From Mycobacterium sp. 852002-51961_SCH5331710 (GTDB lineage Bacteria; Actinomycetota; Actinomycetes; Mycobacteriales; Mycobacteriaceae): a DNA stretch of 64,000 nt. This document shows, one piece after another, positions 44,365-53,318 of this stretch. The notes beneath the pieces were generated by a model, which had not been told where the DNA came from, searched no databases, and worked only from the letters and a program-made list of their open reading frames with translations. The translations under genes and the position numbers were made by a program. The DNA lies in the NCBI RefSeq assembly GCF_001665535.1, contig NZ_LZSQ01000112.1, positions 1 to 64,000 on the forward strand. The letters run 5' to 3'. Position 1 is the stretch's first letter; each line of letters starts with the position of its first letter.

Positions 44365-45558
44365 TTAGGAAGCTTTCTTGACGGGCGGGGCGTACGCCGG
44401 CTTGCCCAGGCCGAGAACGTACTGGGCGATCATGTTGCGGAACACCTCCAGCGTGCCGCCGTAGATGCCGACCAGCGGCGCGAACCGGTACACGTACTCG
44501 GCGGCGCCGTCGTCGATCGCCCCGTCGGTGCCGAGCGGCAGCGAGGACGCCGTGCCGAGCAGGTCCATCAGATCCGGCGAGATGTCGCGCATCGTCTGCG
44601 CCAGCGCCACCCGGCCGAAGATGCTGGTGGCCGAGAAGGACGCCTCCATGCGGGCGACGCTGCGGCCCAACCGGTAAGCCACCGACCCGTCGTCGATGGG
44701 CCTGCGGCCGTTGGGATCCGGCTGGGCGACCAGCGCGGCTGCCCTGTCGACCGCGATGGCCATCGTGTTGGCCTGGTGCATCATGATCGAGACGTCCTGC
44801 AGGCCGTCGACGGCCGCCTCCACGGCGCCGTGTTCGACGTTGAGCGGTTCGCGCACCACCGTCCAGCCGTCGTTCACCTCACCGAGGCGGTACTTGTCGT
44901 CGACGCGGACATCGCTGTAGTACACGATGTTCGTCCGGTCGCCGTCGACGGTGCGGATGCCCCGGATCTCGATGCCCGGCGAGTCGAGCGGCACCAGGAA
45001 CATGGTGAGGCTCTTGTGTTTCGGCGCGTCGGGGTCGGTGTTGGTGATCAGGAAGACGTACTGGCAGTTGTGGGCGCCGGTGGTGAACATCTTGGAGCCA
45101 TTGATGATCCACCCGTCGCCGTCCCGCACGGCCCTGGTCTTGCAGGTGGCGACGTCGGATCCGCCCTCGGGCTCGGTGTAACCGAGGCAGAGCCGGACCT
45201 CGCCGGTGTACACCCGCGGCATCACCTCGGCCTTCAGTTCGGGTGAGCCGAACTTGTCCACCGACCGGGCGATCATCGCCGTGGTGCCGAACGTCACCCA
45301 TGGCACGTGCGCGCGACGCTTCTCCAGTTCCCAGATGCGCCGACGGATCCGGTTGAACCCGCCCTCCGATTCCGGCTTCCATTCGCGGGCAAGGTATCCG
45401 GCCTTGCCGAGCGCCAGGTGCACGCCCTCGTCGAAGTTGTCGCCGGTCTCGCGGTCACGGCGGATGACGTCGTCGGTGACGATCTCCTTCAGGAACGCGC
45501 GTGATTCCTCGAGGAAGGCCCGATCCTCTTCGGAGAGTTCGACCCGTGAGAAATCCAT
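44365..45558 (-). CDS. Acyl-CoA dehydrogenase, probable alpha subunit of a heteromer
   Basis: A 397-residue FadE-type flavoprotein. ATG 45558 shares a base with the upstream stop (TAATG). The N-terminal helical domain, beta domain (LCLGYTEPEGGSDVATCKT; MFTTGAHNCQYVFLIT) and C-terminal FAD domain (YGGTLEVFRNMIAQYVLGL) are complete. It is directly coupled to a shorter ACAD paralogue, the arrangement of the alpha2-beta2 enzymes of mycobacterial cholesterol side-chain and ring catabolism (FadE28/29 type). It would form an alpha,beta-unsaturated acyl-CoA and pass electrons to ETF. Confidence 0.92.
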   Translation of the reverse strand: MDFSRVELSEEDRAFLEESRAFLKEIVTDDVIRRDRETGDNFDEGVHLALGKAGYLAREWKPESEGGFNRIRRRIWELEKRRAHVPWVTFGTTAMIARSVDKFGSPELKAEVMPRVYTGEVRLCLGYTEPEGGSDVATCKTRAVRDGDGWIINGSKMFTTGAHNCQYVFLITNTDPDAPKHKSLTMFLVPLDSPGIEIRGIRTVDGDRTNIVYYSDVRVDDKYRLGEVNDGWTVVREPLNVEHGAVEAAVDGLQDVSIMMHQANTMAIAVDRAAALVAQPDPNGRRPIDDGSVAYRLGRSVARMEASFSATSIFGRVALAQTMRDISPDLMDLLGTASSLPLGTDGAIDDGAAEYVYRFAPLVGIYGGTLEVFRNMIAQYVLGLGKPAYAPPVKKAS

Positions 45559-46604
45559 TACTTGCCCTCTCCGCTCTCGCGAGCCGCGACGATGCCGGCG
45601 ATGTACTTGGCGGCGGCGGCCGGGTCTCCCCCGGCGAGCGCCCACCCGCGGGCGCGCAGGAGGTACGCGCTGGCCGCAGCCTCCGCCGACACCCCGAGCC
45701 CGCCTTGGACCTGCACCGCCATCGTGGCGGCCTTCGACGCCTCTTCGGCCATGAACACGAAGGCCGACGGCGCCAGTTCGGGCCGCTCGTGTGGTTCGTT
45801 GTCGAGGAACCAAGCGGCGCGGCGTGCCAGGTTGCGTCCGCCCTGCACCGTGATCGCGATGTTGGCCAGCGGATGCGAGATCGCCTGCAGGGTCGAGATG
45901 GGCACGCCCAGGGTGTACCGGGTCTTGGAGAACTCGGCGGCGATGGTCATCGTCTCCTCGACGAGGCCGACCAGCGCCGCTCCCGTCAACACCCGCCATT
46001 CATCCAGGGCGCGTTGGTATTCCGCGAGCGCCTCGGGTCCGCTCGCCACGACGCTGCGGCTGTCGGCGGCGGCCGGGTCGATCCACGCCATCGGCAGCCG
46101 GCCGATGTTGTCGACCTTCGTCGGCCGGGTGGCGAACGTCAGCTTGACGATGTCGTCCCCGTCGCGCAGGACGATATGGTCGGCGATCGATCCGCTCGGC
46201 AACAGGCGCACCCCCGAGACGCTGTCCTGCTGCGGGTCGAGCCCGACGATCTGCTTGCCGCTCACGATGTCGGTGTCGACGGCGCCCAGCCGACCGAGCA
46301 GTCGGGCCGCGCTGACGTGGTCGATCCACGGCACGGGTGCCAGCGAGCGGCCGATCTCCTCGGCCACCAGCGTCAGGTCCACCAACGTGGCGCCGTCACC
46401 GCCGACGTCTTCGGGCAGCGCCATCGTGGTCGCGCCCATCGTGCACAGCCGTTCCCAGAGGCTCTTGTCGAATCCGGTCGGCTCCGCGGCGCGGACGGTC
46501 TCGATCGAACAGTGCGTCTTGAAGAAGTCCTTGTACGCGGCCTGCAGCGCCTGGTGGTCCTCGGACAGGCTGTAGTCGAGCCTGCGCAGTTCGTAACGGT
46601 CCAT
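45558..46604 (-). CDS. Acyl-CoA dehydrogenase, probable beta subunit of a heteromer
   Basis: A 348-residue ACAD-fold protein, shorter and more divergent than its partner. ATG 46604 is in a TGATG junction with AAGGAG five bases before it. The helical domain is recognisable (MALPEDVGGDGATLVDLTLV), while the beta domain is reduced and the C-terminal region (AVQVQGGLGVSAEAAASAYLLRA) lacks the usual FAD/acyl-CoA catalytic loop. This is the pattern of the non-catalytic subunit in two-gene FadE pairs. The two subunits most likely work together. Confidence 0.9.
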   Translation of the reverse strand: MDRYELRRLDYSLSEDHQALQAAYKDFFKTHCSIETVRAAEPTGFDKSLWERLCTMGATTMALPEDVGGDGATLVDLTLVAEEIGRSLAPVPWIDHVSAARLLGRLGAVDTDIVSGKQIVGLDPQQDSVSGVRLLPSGSIADHIVLRDGDDIVKLTFATRPTKVDNIGRLPMAWIDPAAADSRSVVASGPEALAEYQRALDEWRVLTGAALVGLVEETMTIAAEFSKTRYTLGVPISTLQAISHPLANIAITVQGGRNLARRAAWFLDNEPHERPELAPSAFVFMAEEASKAATMAVQVQGGLGVSAEAAASAYLLRARGWALAGGDPAAAAKYIAGIVAARESGEGK

Positions 46605-47440
46605 CACTGCTCCTTGTCGGCGCCGAAGAAAAACTCCTGCGCGTTGTTGTACAAGTAGTTGTCCAGCACCTCGGCGGGCAGGTCAAGGGCCATCGCCTCG
46701 GGAACGACTCGGCGCATTTTGAGCACCGGCCAGTCCGAGGCGTAGATCACCTTGTTCTGGCCTCGCGTGCGCATGTAGTGAAGCAGGCTCTCGGGCAACC
46801 GCTTCGGCGACCACGCCGACGTCATCAAGCGCAGGTTCTGGTACTTGATCAGCAGGCGGATCGCGACGTCCCACCACGGATCGGCCCCGTGGATCATGCA
46901 GAGCTTGAGTTCCGGGAACCGTACGCAGACCCGGTCGAGGTAAATCGGGTTTTGCACCTCACCGGGAATCGGCGGTCCGGGGATACCGGTGTTGATGCAC
47001 AGCGGCAGCTCGAGCTCGGCGCACTTGGTGTAGAGCGGATAGTAGACGGCGTCACTGGGCGGATACTGGCCGTCGCCCCAAAAGCTGGGCCCCACAGCGG
47101 CATACGCGACCGGCAGGTCATTGACGACGGATGCCAGCTCCCGCAGCGACGGAATGGGCCGCAACAGGTTGACACCGCCGATCGCCAACGCGAAGCGATC
47201 CGGCCGGGCGTCGACGAATTTGCGCGCCGTCGTCGACGGTTTGGCGATGCTGTCCATCAGGATCGCCTTCTGCACCCCCTGCTCGTCCATCTCCTCGAGC
47301 AGCTCGCCGAGGTCGACGGGCGCGAACGTCGACTTCGGACCCTTGAAGTAGTCGTCTCGGACCTTGAGCATCCACGTCGGCTGCTGTTCGGTCTCGCCGA
47401 AGTGGACATTGACCAGGCAATCAATGGCGCGGGCGGTCAT
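46604..47440 (-). CDS. Amidohydrolase family protein (amidohydro_2)
   Basis: A 278-residue TIM-barrel protein of the ACMSD/amidohydrolase-2 family. The later metal and catalytic segments are present (LCMIHGADPWWDVAI; YASDWPVLKM), but the usual N-terminal HxH is not seen: the segment reads AIDCLVNVHFG. That suggests either a metal-poor active site or loss of activity. ACMSD relatives are decarboxylases or hydrolases of beta-keto or ring-cleavage acids. It lies between the ACAD pair and the acyl-CoA synthetase with 4-bp or TGATG overlaps on both sides. Confidence 0.82.
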   Translation of the reverse strand: MTARAIDCLVNVHFGETEQQPTWMLKVRDDYFKGPKSTFAPVDLGELLEEMDEQGVQKAILMDSIAKPSTTARKFVDARPDRFALAIGGVNLLRPIPSLRELASVVNDLPVAYAAVGPSFWGDGQYPPSDAVYYPLYTKCAELELPLCINTGIPGPPIPGEVQNPIYLDRVCVRFPELKLCMIHGADPWWDVAIRLLIKYQNLRLMTSAWSPKRLPESLLHYMRTRGQNKVIYASDWPVLKMRRVVPEAMALDLPAEVLDNYLYNNAQEFFFGADKEQ

Positions 47441-49050
47441 GCGTTCACCTGTTGTGTCGCAGCGGCTTTGGCCCAGCGGTAGTCGGGCTTACCGTTTCCG
47501 AGGCGGCGGACCTGGTCGACGACGATGAACTCCTTCGGCGCCTTGAACCGAGCCAGGCTCGCTGTGCAGTGGGCGTGCAGCGGTTCGTGTGCGATGTCCG
47601 TGCCGTCCTTCAGCGCCACCAGTGCCACGATCTCCTCACCCCACCGCTCGCTCGGCCGTCCCACCACCAACGCGTCGAATATGGCCGGGTGCGCGCGCAG
47701 CACCTCTTCGACCTCCTCGACGAACACCTTTTCGCCTCCCGTGTTGACGACCAGCGAGTCACGTCCGAACAACCGCAACGTGCCGTCGGCGGCCAAGGAG
47801 CCACGGTCGCCCGAGATCACCACGCGCTGCCCGTCGACCACCGGGAAGGTTCGCCGCGTCGCCGCCTCATCGTCGAAGTAGCCGAGCGGAATTCGGCCGC
47901 CGCGGGCGACGAAGCCGACCTCGTCCTGGCCGGGTTCGAGGAAACGACGGTAGTCCTCGGAGAGCACGAGGGCCCCTTCGCGCAATTCGAAGGTGTCCTT
48001 CTGCTCACCGCGCTGGCTGCGGCCGAATCCGACGTTGCCGGTCTCCGACGATCCGTAGCCGTTGATGAGCGTGATCTGAGGCAGCAGGTCCAACAACGCG
48101 CGTTGGTGTTTCGGATTGGTGGCCGCCCCGCCGGTCCCGATCGCGAACAGCGATGACAGGTCATAGGAGCCACAACGCAACTCTTCGACCAACGGCGCGG
48201 CGTAGGCATCGCCGACCATCGTCATCAGGCCGACCTTCTCGCGCTGCGCGGTCTCCAGCACCGCGCGCGGCTCGAATCGCGTCTGGTCGTAGAGGATCAC
48301 CGGCAGACCGTTGAGCAGGGCCGCGAACGCCGTCCACATTCCCGCCGCGTGCATCAGCGGCGAAACCGCGAACCACGGCTGTCCGCCGTGCGCGACCTTG
48401 CCGTGGATCTCCTCGACCGACTCGTGGTCGGCGCCGTTCATCGAGATGACATAGGTGTCGCTCTGGCGCCACATCACACCCTTGGGCCTGCCGGTGGTCC
48501 CGCCGGTGCACACCATCATCACGTCATCGGGCGAGGCGCTGATGTCGACGTCGGTATCGCCCTGCGCGAGAGCGTCTTCGAGGTTTATTGCGCCGGCGAG
48601 CTCGCGAACCGACACGTCGTCATCGATCGAGATCATCAGGTCAGCCGTGGCGGGCGGCAGCACATCGGCGAATTTCGGTCCGAACGACCGGTGGTAGATG
48701 ACCGCACGCGGACGCAGGTAGTCGAGCAGTTCGGCGACCTCGCGCGGGGTGTAGTTGTAGTTGACGTTGACCGGGACGGTGCGCGCCTTCAGGCATCCGA
48801 TCACCATGTCGGGGTACAGATCGTTGTGCATGAGCAGCGCGACGCGATCCTGTCCGCACTCCCAGTTCTGCAGTTCGTCGCGTTCGCGGTGTGCGCCGAG
48901 ACCCTGTGCGGCCAGATAGTTCGCGAGGCGGCGGGTGCGATCCGCCGACTGCGCGAACGTGCTGCGGCGGTCGCCGCACACCGTCATCAACCGATCAGGT
49001 ACCGCCTGGGCGATCGCGTCGAGAACCGCCCCGATCGTCCATTCGCTCAT
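47437..49050 (-). CDS. Acyl-CoA synthetase (FadD-like)
   Basis: A 537-residue ANL-superfamily enzyme. Motifs: VCTGGTTGRPKGVMW (near 185), NGYGSSETGN, GDRGSLAADGTLRLFGRD, and a C-terminal Lys in GNGKPDYRWAK. The insertion LGAHRERDELQNWECGQD parallels that of the synthetase at 29454, so the two are paralogues. It ligates CoA to an organic acid of the pathway. Both ends overlap neighbours by ATGA, which places it in the 51136-to-44365 operon with ECH, amidohydrolases and the ACAD pair. Confidence 0.92.
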   Translation of the reverse strand: MSEWTIGAVLDAIAQAVPDRLMTVCGDRRSTFAQSADRTRRLANYLAAQGLGAHRERDELQNWECGQDRVALLMHNDLYPDMVIGCLKARTVPVNVNYNYTPREVAELLDYLRPRAVIYHRSFGPKFADVLPPATADLMISIDDDVSVRELAGAINLEDALAQGDTDVDISASPDDVMMVCTGGTTGRPKGVMWRQSDTYVISMNGADHESVEEIHGKVAHGGQPWFAVSPLMHAAGMWTAFAALLNGLPVILYDQTRFEPRAVLETAQREKVGLMTMVGDAYAAPLVEELRCGSYDLSSLFAIGTGGAATNPKHQRALLDLLPQITLINGYGSSETGNVGFGRSQRGEQKDTFELREGALVLSEDYRRFLEPGQDEVGFVARGGRIPLGYFDDEAATRRTFPVVDGQRVVISGDRGSLAADGTLRLFGRDSLVVNTGGEKVFVEEVEEVLRAHPAIFDALVVGRPSERWGEEIVALVALKDGTDIAHEPLHAHCTASLARFKAPKEFIVVDQVRRLGNGKPDYRWAKAAATQQVNA

Positions 49051-50273
49051 CTGCCGGCGCCGGCCGTGACGTTCGCGCCGAGTAATTCGAGGGCGTTGTC
49101 GCGCATCACCTTTCGAGTGTCTTCGTGGCTGAACTCTGGGAACTGTGGGATGTCCGCGGTGAACGATGTGGGATCGGCCAACCCCTCTCCGTGCGGCCAG
49201 TCCGACCCGAACAGGATCTTGTCCACCCCGATGGTGTCGGCCAGCAGCTTCACGTCATCCTCGTAGTACGGCGCGATCCAGACGTTGTTGCGCAACTGCT
49301 CGACCGGATCCTCTTTGTAGTGGTATGGGGCGTTGTTGGCAGACTTCTTGAGCCGCTTGATGAGCCGGTAGACGAAGTAGGAACCGTTCTCGATGCTCAC
49401 GACGCGGAGTTTGGGGTGCCGGGTGAACACCTGGTGGACGATCATCGAGGCGATGGTGTCGTGGATGGCTCGGTCGTCCATGATCACCATGTCGAGCGGG
49501 TCGCGCTTACCGAAACCCTTGAACACGCCGCTGCCGCCCCACAGTGCGGGGATCGCCATGTAGCCGGAGTCGGACAGGTGAAAGACCACCGGGACACCGG
49601 CCTCGGCCAGGCGCGCCCACACCGGGTCGTGCACCGGGTCGCCGAGCGAGCGAGGCCTCACCTCACCCGGCACCGGCGCCGGGCGCACACACACCAGCTT
49701 CGCGTCCCGCTCCAGAACGAACTCGACCTCCTCGACCGCCTTCTCCGGGTCGGCCAGCGAGATGATCGGCGCGGCGATGATGCGGTGGTCGGGCCGGTCG
49801 AAACCCCAGTCCTCGTCGAGCCACAGGTTGAACGCGTGGACCGAGGCCATGGTGGCCGGAATGTCGTGCTTGAGGCCCTCCTCGACGCCGCACGCGAAAG
49901 TCGGCAGCATGAACACGGTTTCGAGGTTCTGCTTGTCCAGGATCTTCACCCGGGCGTCGCGATTCTGATACTCGGGATGGTCGGCCAGCCGGTCGACCTT
50001 CATCAGCGACGCCGGATCGACACCGTCGGGAATCTCCCCGCGAAACAACAGGTCCAGGCAGCCGGGCTCAATGATCGGGTCGAACGTCGGGTTCGGGATG
50101 AAGTGGTTGATCACCCCACCGAACACGGCGTACGTGCGCTTCCCGTCGGTGAGCATCTGCACGCCGCGGCTACGGAACTCCTTGGGCAGGTGCCGAGTGA
50201 GGGCGTCCAGCGGCTCGTAGTAGTGGTTGTCGACGTCGATGGCCATGTAGTCCAGTGGCTGTGGCGAAGTCAT
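49047..50273 (-). CDS. Amidohydrolase family protein (amidohydro_2)
   Basis: A 408-residue TIM-barrel enzyme. ATG 50273 overlaps the ECH stop (ATGA); longer readings lie in the ECH gene. The N-terminal segment is MAIDVDNHYYEPLDAL, the form of the metal-binding D-x-D/x-H motif common in mycobacterial members; VFHLSDSGYM and LFGSDWPHGEGL give further ligands. It belongs to the ACMSD-like decarboxylase/hydrolase group but differs in size from the paralogue at 46604. The two may form a complex or act in sequence. Confidence 0.87.
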   Translation of the reverse strand: MTSPQPLDYMAIDVDNHYYEPLDALTRHLPKEFRSRGVQMLTDGKRTYAVFGGVINHFIPNPTFDPIIEPGCLDLLFRGEIPDGVDPASLMKVDRLADHPEYQNRDARVKILDKQNLETVFMLPTFACGVEEGLKHDIPATMASVHAFNLWLDEDWGFDRPDHRIIAAPIISLADPEKAVEEVEFVLERDAKLVCVRPAPVPGEVRPRSLGDPVHDPVWARLAEAGVPVVFHLSDSGYMAIPALWGGSGVFKGFGKRDPLDMVIMDDRAIHDTIASMIVHQVFTRHPKLRVVSIENGSYFVYRLIKRLKKSANNAPYHYKEDPVEQLRNNVWIAPYYEDDVKLLADTIGVDKILFGSDWPHGEGLADPTSFTADIPQFPEFSHEDTRKVMRDNALELLGANVTAGAGR

Positions 50274-51136
50274 GGCGTGTCCTCCTGCTCGGTTTTGAGG
50301 GGCGGAAAGTTCGGCGGGCGCTTCTCGAAGAAACTCGTGATGCCCTCGAGGAAATCGGGACGCGTCATCGACTCGTGCATCAGCTTCTCGGCGTGGTCGC
50401 TGGCATCGAAGACATCGCGCATGGTGTCTGCGTACACCTGTTGTTTGATCACCGCCAGCGAACTGGGCGCACAGTTGGCGGCGATGTCTTCGGCGTATCC
50501 GACCGCGCGGGGCAGCAATTCGTCCGGTGCCACCACGTCGTTGACGACGCCCAGTCGCGCGGCCTCGTCGGCGAAGAACACCCGGCCCGACAGCAGCAGG
50601 TCCATGGCGACGCCGGTGCCGACGATGCGCGGCAGGATCCACGAGATGCCGTACTCGGCGATCAACCCGCGCCTGGCGAACGACGTAGTGAACTTGGCGC
50701 CCTCGGCGGCGAAGCGCACATCGCACGCCAGCGCCAGCGTCAACCCCATGCCCGCGCAGGCGCCGTTGATCGCGGCGATGACGGGTTTGCGCACACCCAT
50801 CAGGAAATGCGGATGCCGCGCGCCGACGAGCTTGCCCACGTCGGTGTCGGAGGCGGCGTCGACCGTCGTCGCGCTGATCGTCGTGAGGTCACCCATGTCG
50901 GCACCCGCGCAGAACGCGCGGCCGCTGCCGATGACGACGATCGCCCGCACCTCGGGATCGGCCTCCGCGTCGTCCATGCGTACGTAGAACGTGTCGGCGA
51001 GTTCCCCGCCCCAGCCGTTCATCCGATCCGGCCGGTTCAGGGTCAGGACCGCTACCCCGGTGTCGAGCACCTCGTAACGGACCGGCGCGGCATCGGAGTC
51101 GAATCGGGCGTCGGCGACTTGGTCAGGAGCGCTCAC
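50270..51136 (-). CDS. Enoyl-CoA hydratase/isomerase family protein
   Basis: A 288-residue crotonase-fold protein, GTG start at 51136, first gene of the large minus-strand operon. Oxyanion-hole segments are SGRAFCAGADMGDL and NGACAGMGLTLALA, followed by RRGLIAEYGISWILPRIVG, where Glu occupies a catalytic position. It would hydrate or isomerise the enoyl-CoA made by the downstream ACAD pair. Site 8 of the palindrome lies 42 bases upstream of its start. Confidence 0.9.
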   Translation of the reverse strand: MSAPDQVADARFDSDAAPVRYEVLDTGVAVLTLNRPDRMNGWGGELADTFYVRMDDAEADPEVRAIVVIGSGRAFCAGADMGDLTTISATTVDAASDTDVGKLVGARHPHFLMGVRKPVIAAINGACAGMGLTLALACDVRFAAEGAKFTTSFARRGLIAEYGISWILPRIVGTGVAMDLLLSGRVFFADEAARLGVVNDVVAPDELLPRAVGYAEDIAANCAPSSLAVIKQQVYADTMRDVFDASDHAEKLMHESMTRPDFLEGITSFFEKRPPNFPPLKTEQEDTP

Positions 51137-51178
51137 CCAGCAGTCCTCCTCCAGCGGCGCGAGCTTTGTGAATGCTCA

Positions 51179-51197
51179 TACTGTACACCTATCGGTA
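51179..51197. promoter_or_regulatory. 19-bp palindrome, regulon site 8 (degenerate)
   Basis: TACTGTACACCTATCGGTA matches at 12 of 16 positions, with a good left half. It lies in the 108-bp gap upstream of the ECH-led operon on the minus strand. Confidence 0.45.
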
Positions 51198-51244
51198 GTG
51201 CCTTCCGCAACAGCCGTCAGGGCCGTTCGGACGCCACAAACGGC

Positions 51245-52252
51245 TCACGCCTCGACCAGTCCGAACCGTCGATACGCGTTCTCGATCTGCGCTTTCGCGT
51301 CGGCAGGGAGTTGCGCCTGCGGCGGACGGGAGTGCGGGTACTCCCCGATCGGCAGGCCGAGCACCGACGCCGCATACTTGAACGCCCCACCCCAATGGGT
51401 GAAGTAGTCCGGCCGCCCCGGATAGCAGATGAACCACGAACCCATATCGAGGTCGAACTGGTCGAGCCCTGATTCGCGCGCGTAGTCCATCGCCTCGACG
51501 AGTTTGTCGTTGACGATGAGCTCCCAGTACTCGCTGAACACCCGCCGCTCAGGGGTTTCGAAGAGGTAGCCCGACGTCCCGAGTTGCGCGGGGCAGACGA
51601 TGCCGTCGCGCAGCCACCCGGCGCGGTACACGGTCTTGTCGCACTCCCACACCGCGAGACCCGGAGCCAACTCGTGCAGTCTCCTGCTGGCCATCGGCCG
51701 GAACGCGCCTTCCTTCGTCGCGCAGACCGCGGGGATCTCGTCGTAGATCGCGGCGCTCTCGGCGGGCGTCAACACGTAACCCGAGGACGGGGAGTTGAAC
51801 ATGCCCAGTGCGATGTCGGTGCGATCGGCGATGTAGCGGAAGAAGTTCAGCACGCCCTGCCCGCCATGCGCCTCCATCATCGGCGTCTGGATGTAGACGA
51901 TGTCGGCGCCGGCCTCCTGGGCGTGGCGCGTGAGTTCGAGGCAGTCCTTGGCCGCGGTCGCCGCGGTGCACGCCTGTATGACGACGTCGGGGTTGGCGGC
52001 GCGGCCCTCCTCGATGGCCACCTCCAGCAACCGCTTTCGCTCGTCGAGGGTCAACGCCCAGAATTCCGCGATACCGCTCGTGCACCACAACAGTGGATGA
52101 CCGAGCGCCCCCACGCAGTGCCGCACCAGAGTCCGATAGGCGTCCCAATCGATGTCGTCGCCGTCGACGCCGCAGAAGGGTGTGTAGAGGGAGTCACCGA
52201 TCCCGCGCAGATGGTTACGGGCCCACTCGCGGGCGTCCTTCGCCGAAGCCAT
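51245..52252 (-). CDS. DapA-family aldolase/lyase (dihydrodipicolinate synthase-like)
   Basis: A 335-residue TIM-barrel class I aldolase-family protein. The N-terminal DSLYTPFCGVDGDDIDWDA and the Schiff-base Lys segment VCATKEGAF (near 190) fit the family; the usual PYY motif is altered (IQTPMMEAHGG). Members cleave or form pyruvate-type adducts, including hydratase-aldolases of aromatic degradation. The real substrate is unknown and lysine biosynthesis is unlikely in this context. It follows the SDR gene at 52287 on the same strand after a 34-bp gap. Confidence 0.85.
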   Translation of the reverse strand: MASAKDAREWARNHLRGIGDSLYTPFCGVDGDDIDWDAYRTLVRHCVGALGHPLLWCTSGIAEFWALTLDERKRLLEVAIEEGRAANPDVVIQACTAATAAKDCLELTRHAQEAGADIVYIQTPMMEAHGGQGVLNFFRYIADRTDIALGMFNSPSSGYVLTPAESAAIYDEIPAVCATKEGAFRPMASRRLHELAPGLAVWECDKTVYRAGWLRDGIVCPAQLGTSGYLFETPERRVFSEYWELIVNDKLVEAMDYARESGLDQFDLDMGSWFICYPGRPDYFTHWGGAFKYAASVLGLPIGEYPHSRPPQAQLPADAKAQIENAYRRFGLVEA

Positions 52253-52286
52253 GATGACCTCCTCAGCCGATGGTTGCGATGAAGCC

Positions 52287-53084
52287 TCAGGTGAAGTCTG
52301 AGCCTCCGTCGACGTTGACGTTGGCGCCGGTCATATAGGAATTCCGGCGGGATGCGAGAAACGCGACCACAGGCCCGATTTCGTCGGGCAGACCCGCACG
52401 GGGTAGATGCGCCGGATGACCGAAGTGCTCATCGATCGCGGTCATCAGCGCGTACGGGTCGGTGCCGTCGACGCCCACCGACTCGGCCCAGCCGATCAGC
52501 GCTTCCGACGCGATACTGCCCGGGGAGACCACGTTGACCATGATCTCGTCCTTGGCCAACAGCAGCGACAGGTTCTTCGAAATGCTCGTCAACGCTGCCT
52601 TGGCCGCGGTGTAGGCGGGCAGGATGACGCTCTGGCGCTGCGTCGAATGGGCCGAGAAGTTCACGATGCGCGCCCACTCCGCCGCACGCAGCAGCGGCAG
52701 CGCCGAGCGCACGCAGTGCACCATGCCCATTACGCCGCCGTCGAAGGCGATGCGCCACTGCTCGTCGGTCAGGTCCTCGAATGTGCCGACGGCGTCCGGT
52801 CCGACAGCGTTGATGAGGATGTTGAGTCGTCCGTCCCAGCGCTCGCCGACTTCGTCGAAGGCGCGTTGCACCTGATCGGCGTCCGTGGTGTCGGCGGCCA
52901 GCGCGAGCGTGTCGGGGCTGCCGATCTCGGCGAGGGCCGTTGCTGCGTCCGCGAGGACGTCGGGTGTCCGTCCAATGAGCGCCACTCTGGCCCCGTCCTC
53001 AGCCAGGCAGCGCGCCGTCGCCAAACCCATTCCGCGCCCGCCGCCGACCACGACGGCGGTAGCGTCCTTCAGCCCGAGGTCCAT
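52287..53084 (-). CDS. Short-chain dehydrogenase/reductase
   Basis: A 265-residue SDR. Cofactor motif GGGRGMGLAT near residue 14, NAVGPDAVG near 90, FSAHSTQRQS (catalytic Ser) and YTAAK near 155-159, and a C-terminal SYMTGANVNVDGGSDF end. It would oxidise or reduce a pathway hydroxy/keto group with NAD(P). It heads an operon with the DapA-like gene; site 9 of the palindrome (53120) lies 36 bases upstream of its ATG. It is divergent from TetR2. Confidence 0.9.
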   Translation of the reverse strand: MDLGLKDATAVVVGGGRGMGLATARCLAEDGARVALIGRTPDVLADAATALAEIGSPDTLALAADTTDADQVQRAFDEVGERWDGRLNILINAVGPDAVGTFEDLTDEQWRIAFDGGVMGMVHCVRSALPLLRAAEWARIVNFSAHSTQRQSVILPAYTAAKAALTSISKNLSLLLAKDEIMVNVVSPGSIASEALIGWAESVGVDGTDPYALMTAIDEHFGHPAHLPRAGLPDEIGPVVAFLASRRNSYMTGANVNVDGGSDFT

Positions 53085-53119
53085 GCGGCCTTTCGCTCAC
53101 TCGATTGCGTAGAAAAGCT

Positions 53120-53138
53120 TACTATAGGACTTACAGTA
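53120..53138. promoter_or_regulatory. 19-bp palindrome, regulon site 9
   Basis: TACTATAGGACTTACAGTA matches at 14 of 16 positions. It lies in the 234-bp gap between the divergent SDR operon and TetR2, close to the SDR side. Confidence 0.7.
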
Positions 53139-53266
53139 GAAGAGCGGAATCACCGTGGAGGCCGGTGGCGGAACGGCCCCCGGTATGGTTGACGGTAACG
53201 GCGCAGCCGCGACACACCTGCATTGGCGCAGATCAGAGGCGGCTGACGGTACATTCGAGTCCACCA

Positions 53267-53281
53267 CCCCGTTTTTCGGGG
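53267..53281 (+). other. Short hairpin in TetR2 5' region
   Basis: CCCCG-TTTTT-CGGGG forms a perfect 5-bp stem with a T5 loop, 37 bases upstream of the TetR2 GTG. It could affect TetR2 mRNA translation or be incidental. The rest of the gap from 53139 to 53266 shows nothing I can name. Confidence 0.3.
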
Positions 53282-53318
53282 GGCTGCGCGCGCGGCTTAT
53301 TCGATGGAGGTGCCCTAC

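Noticed and set aside
51245..52252. Lysine-biosynthesis dihydrodipicolinate synthase
   Set aside because: Context is catabolic and the usual Tyr-containing motif is changed; a DapA-family lyase is the safer call.
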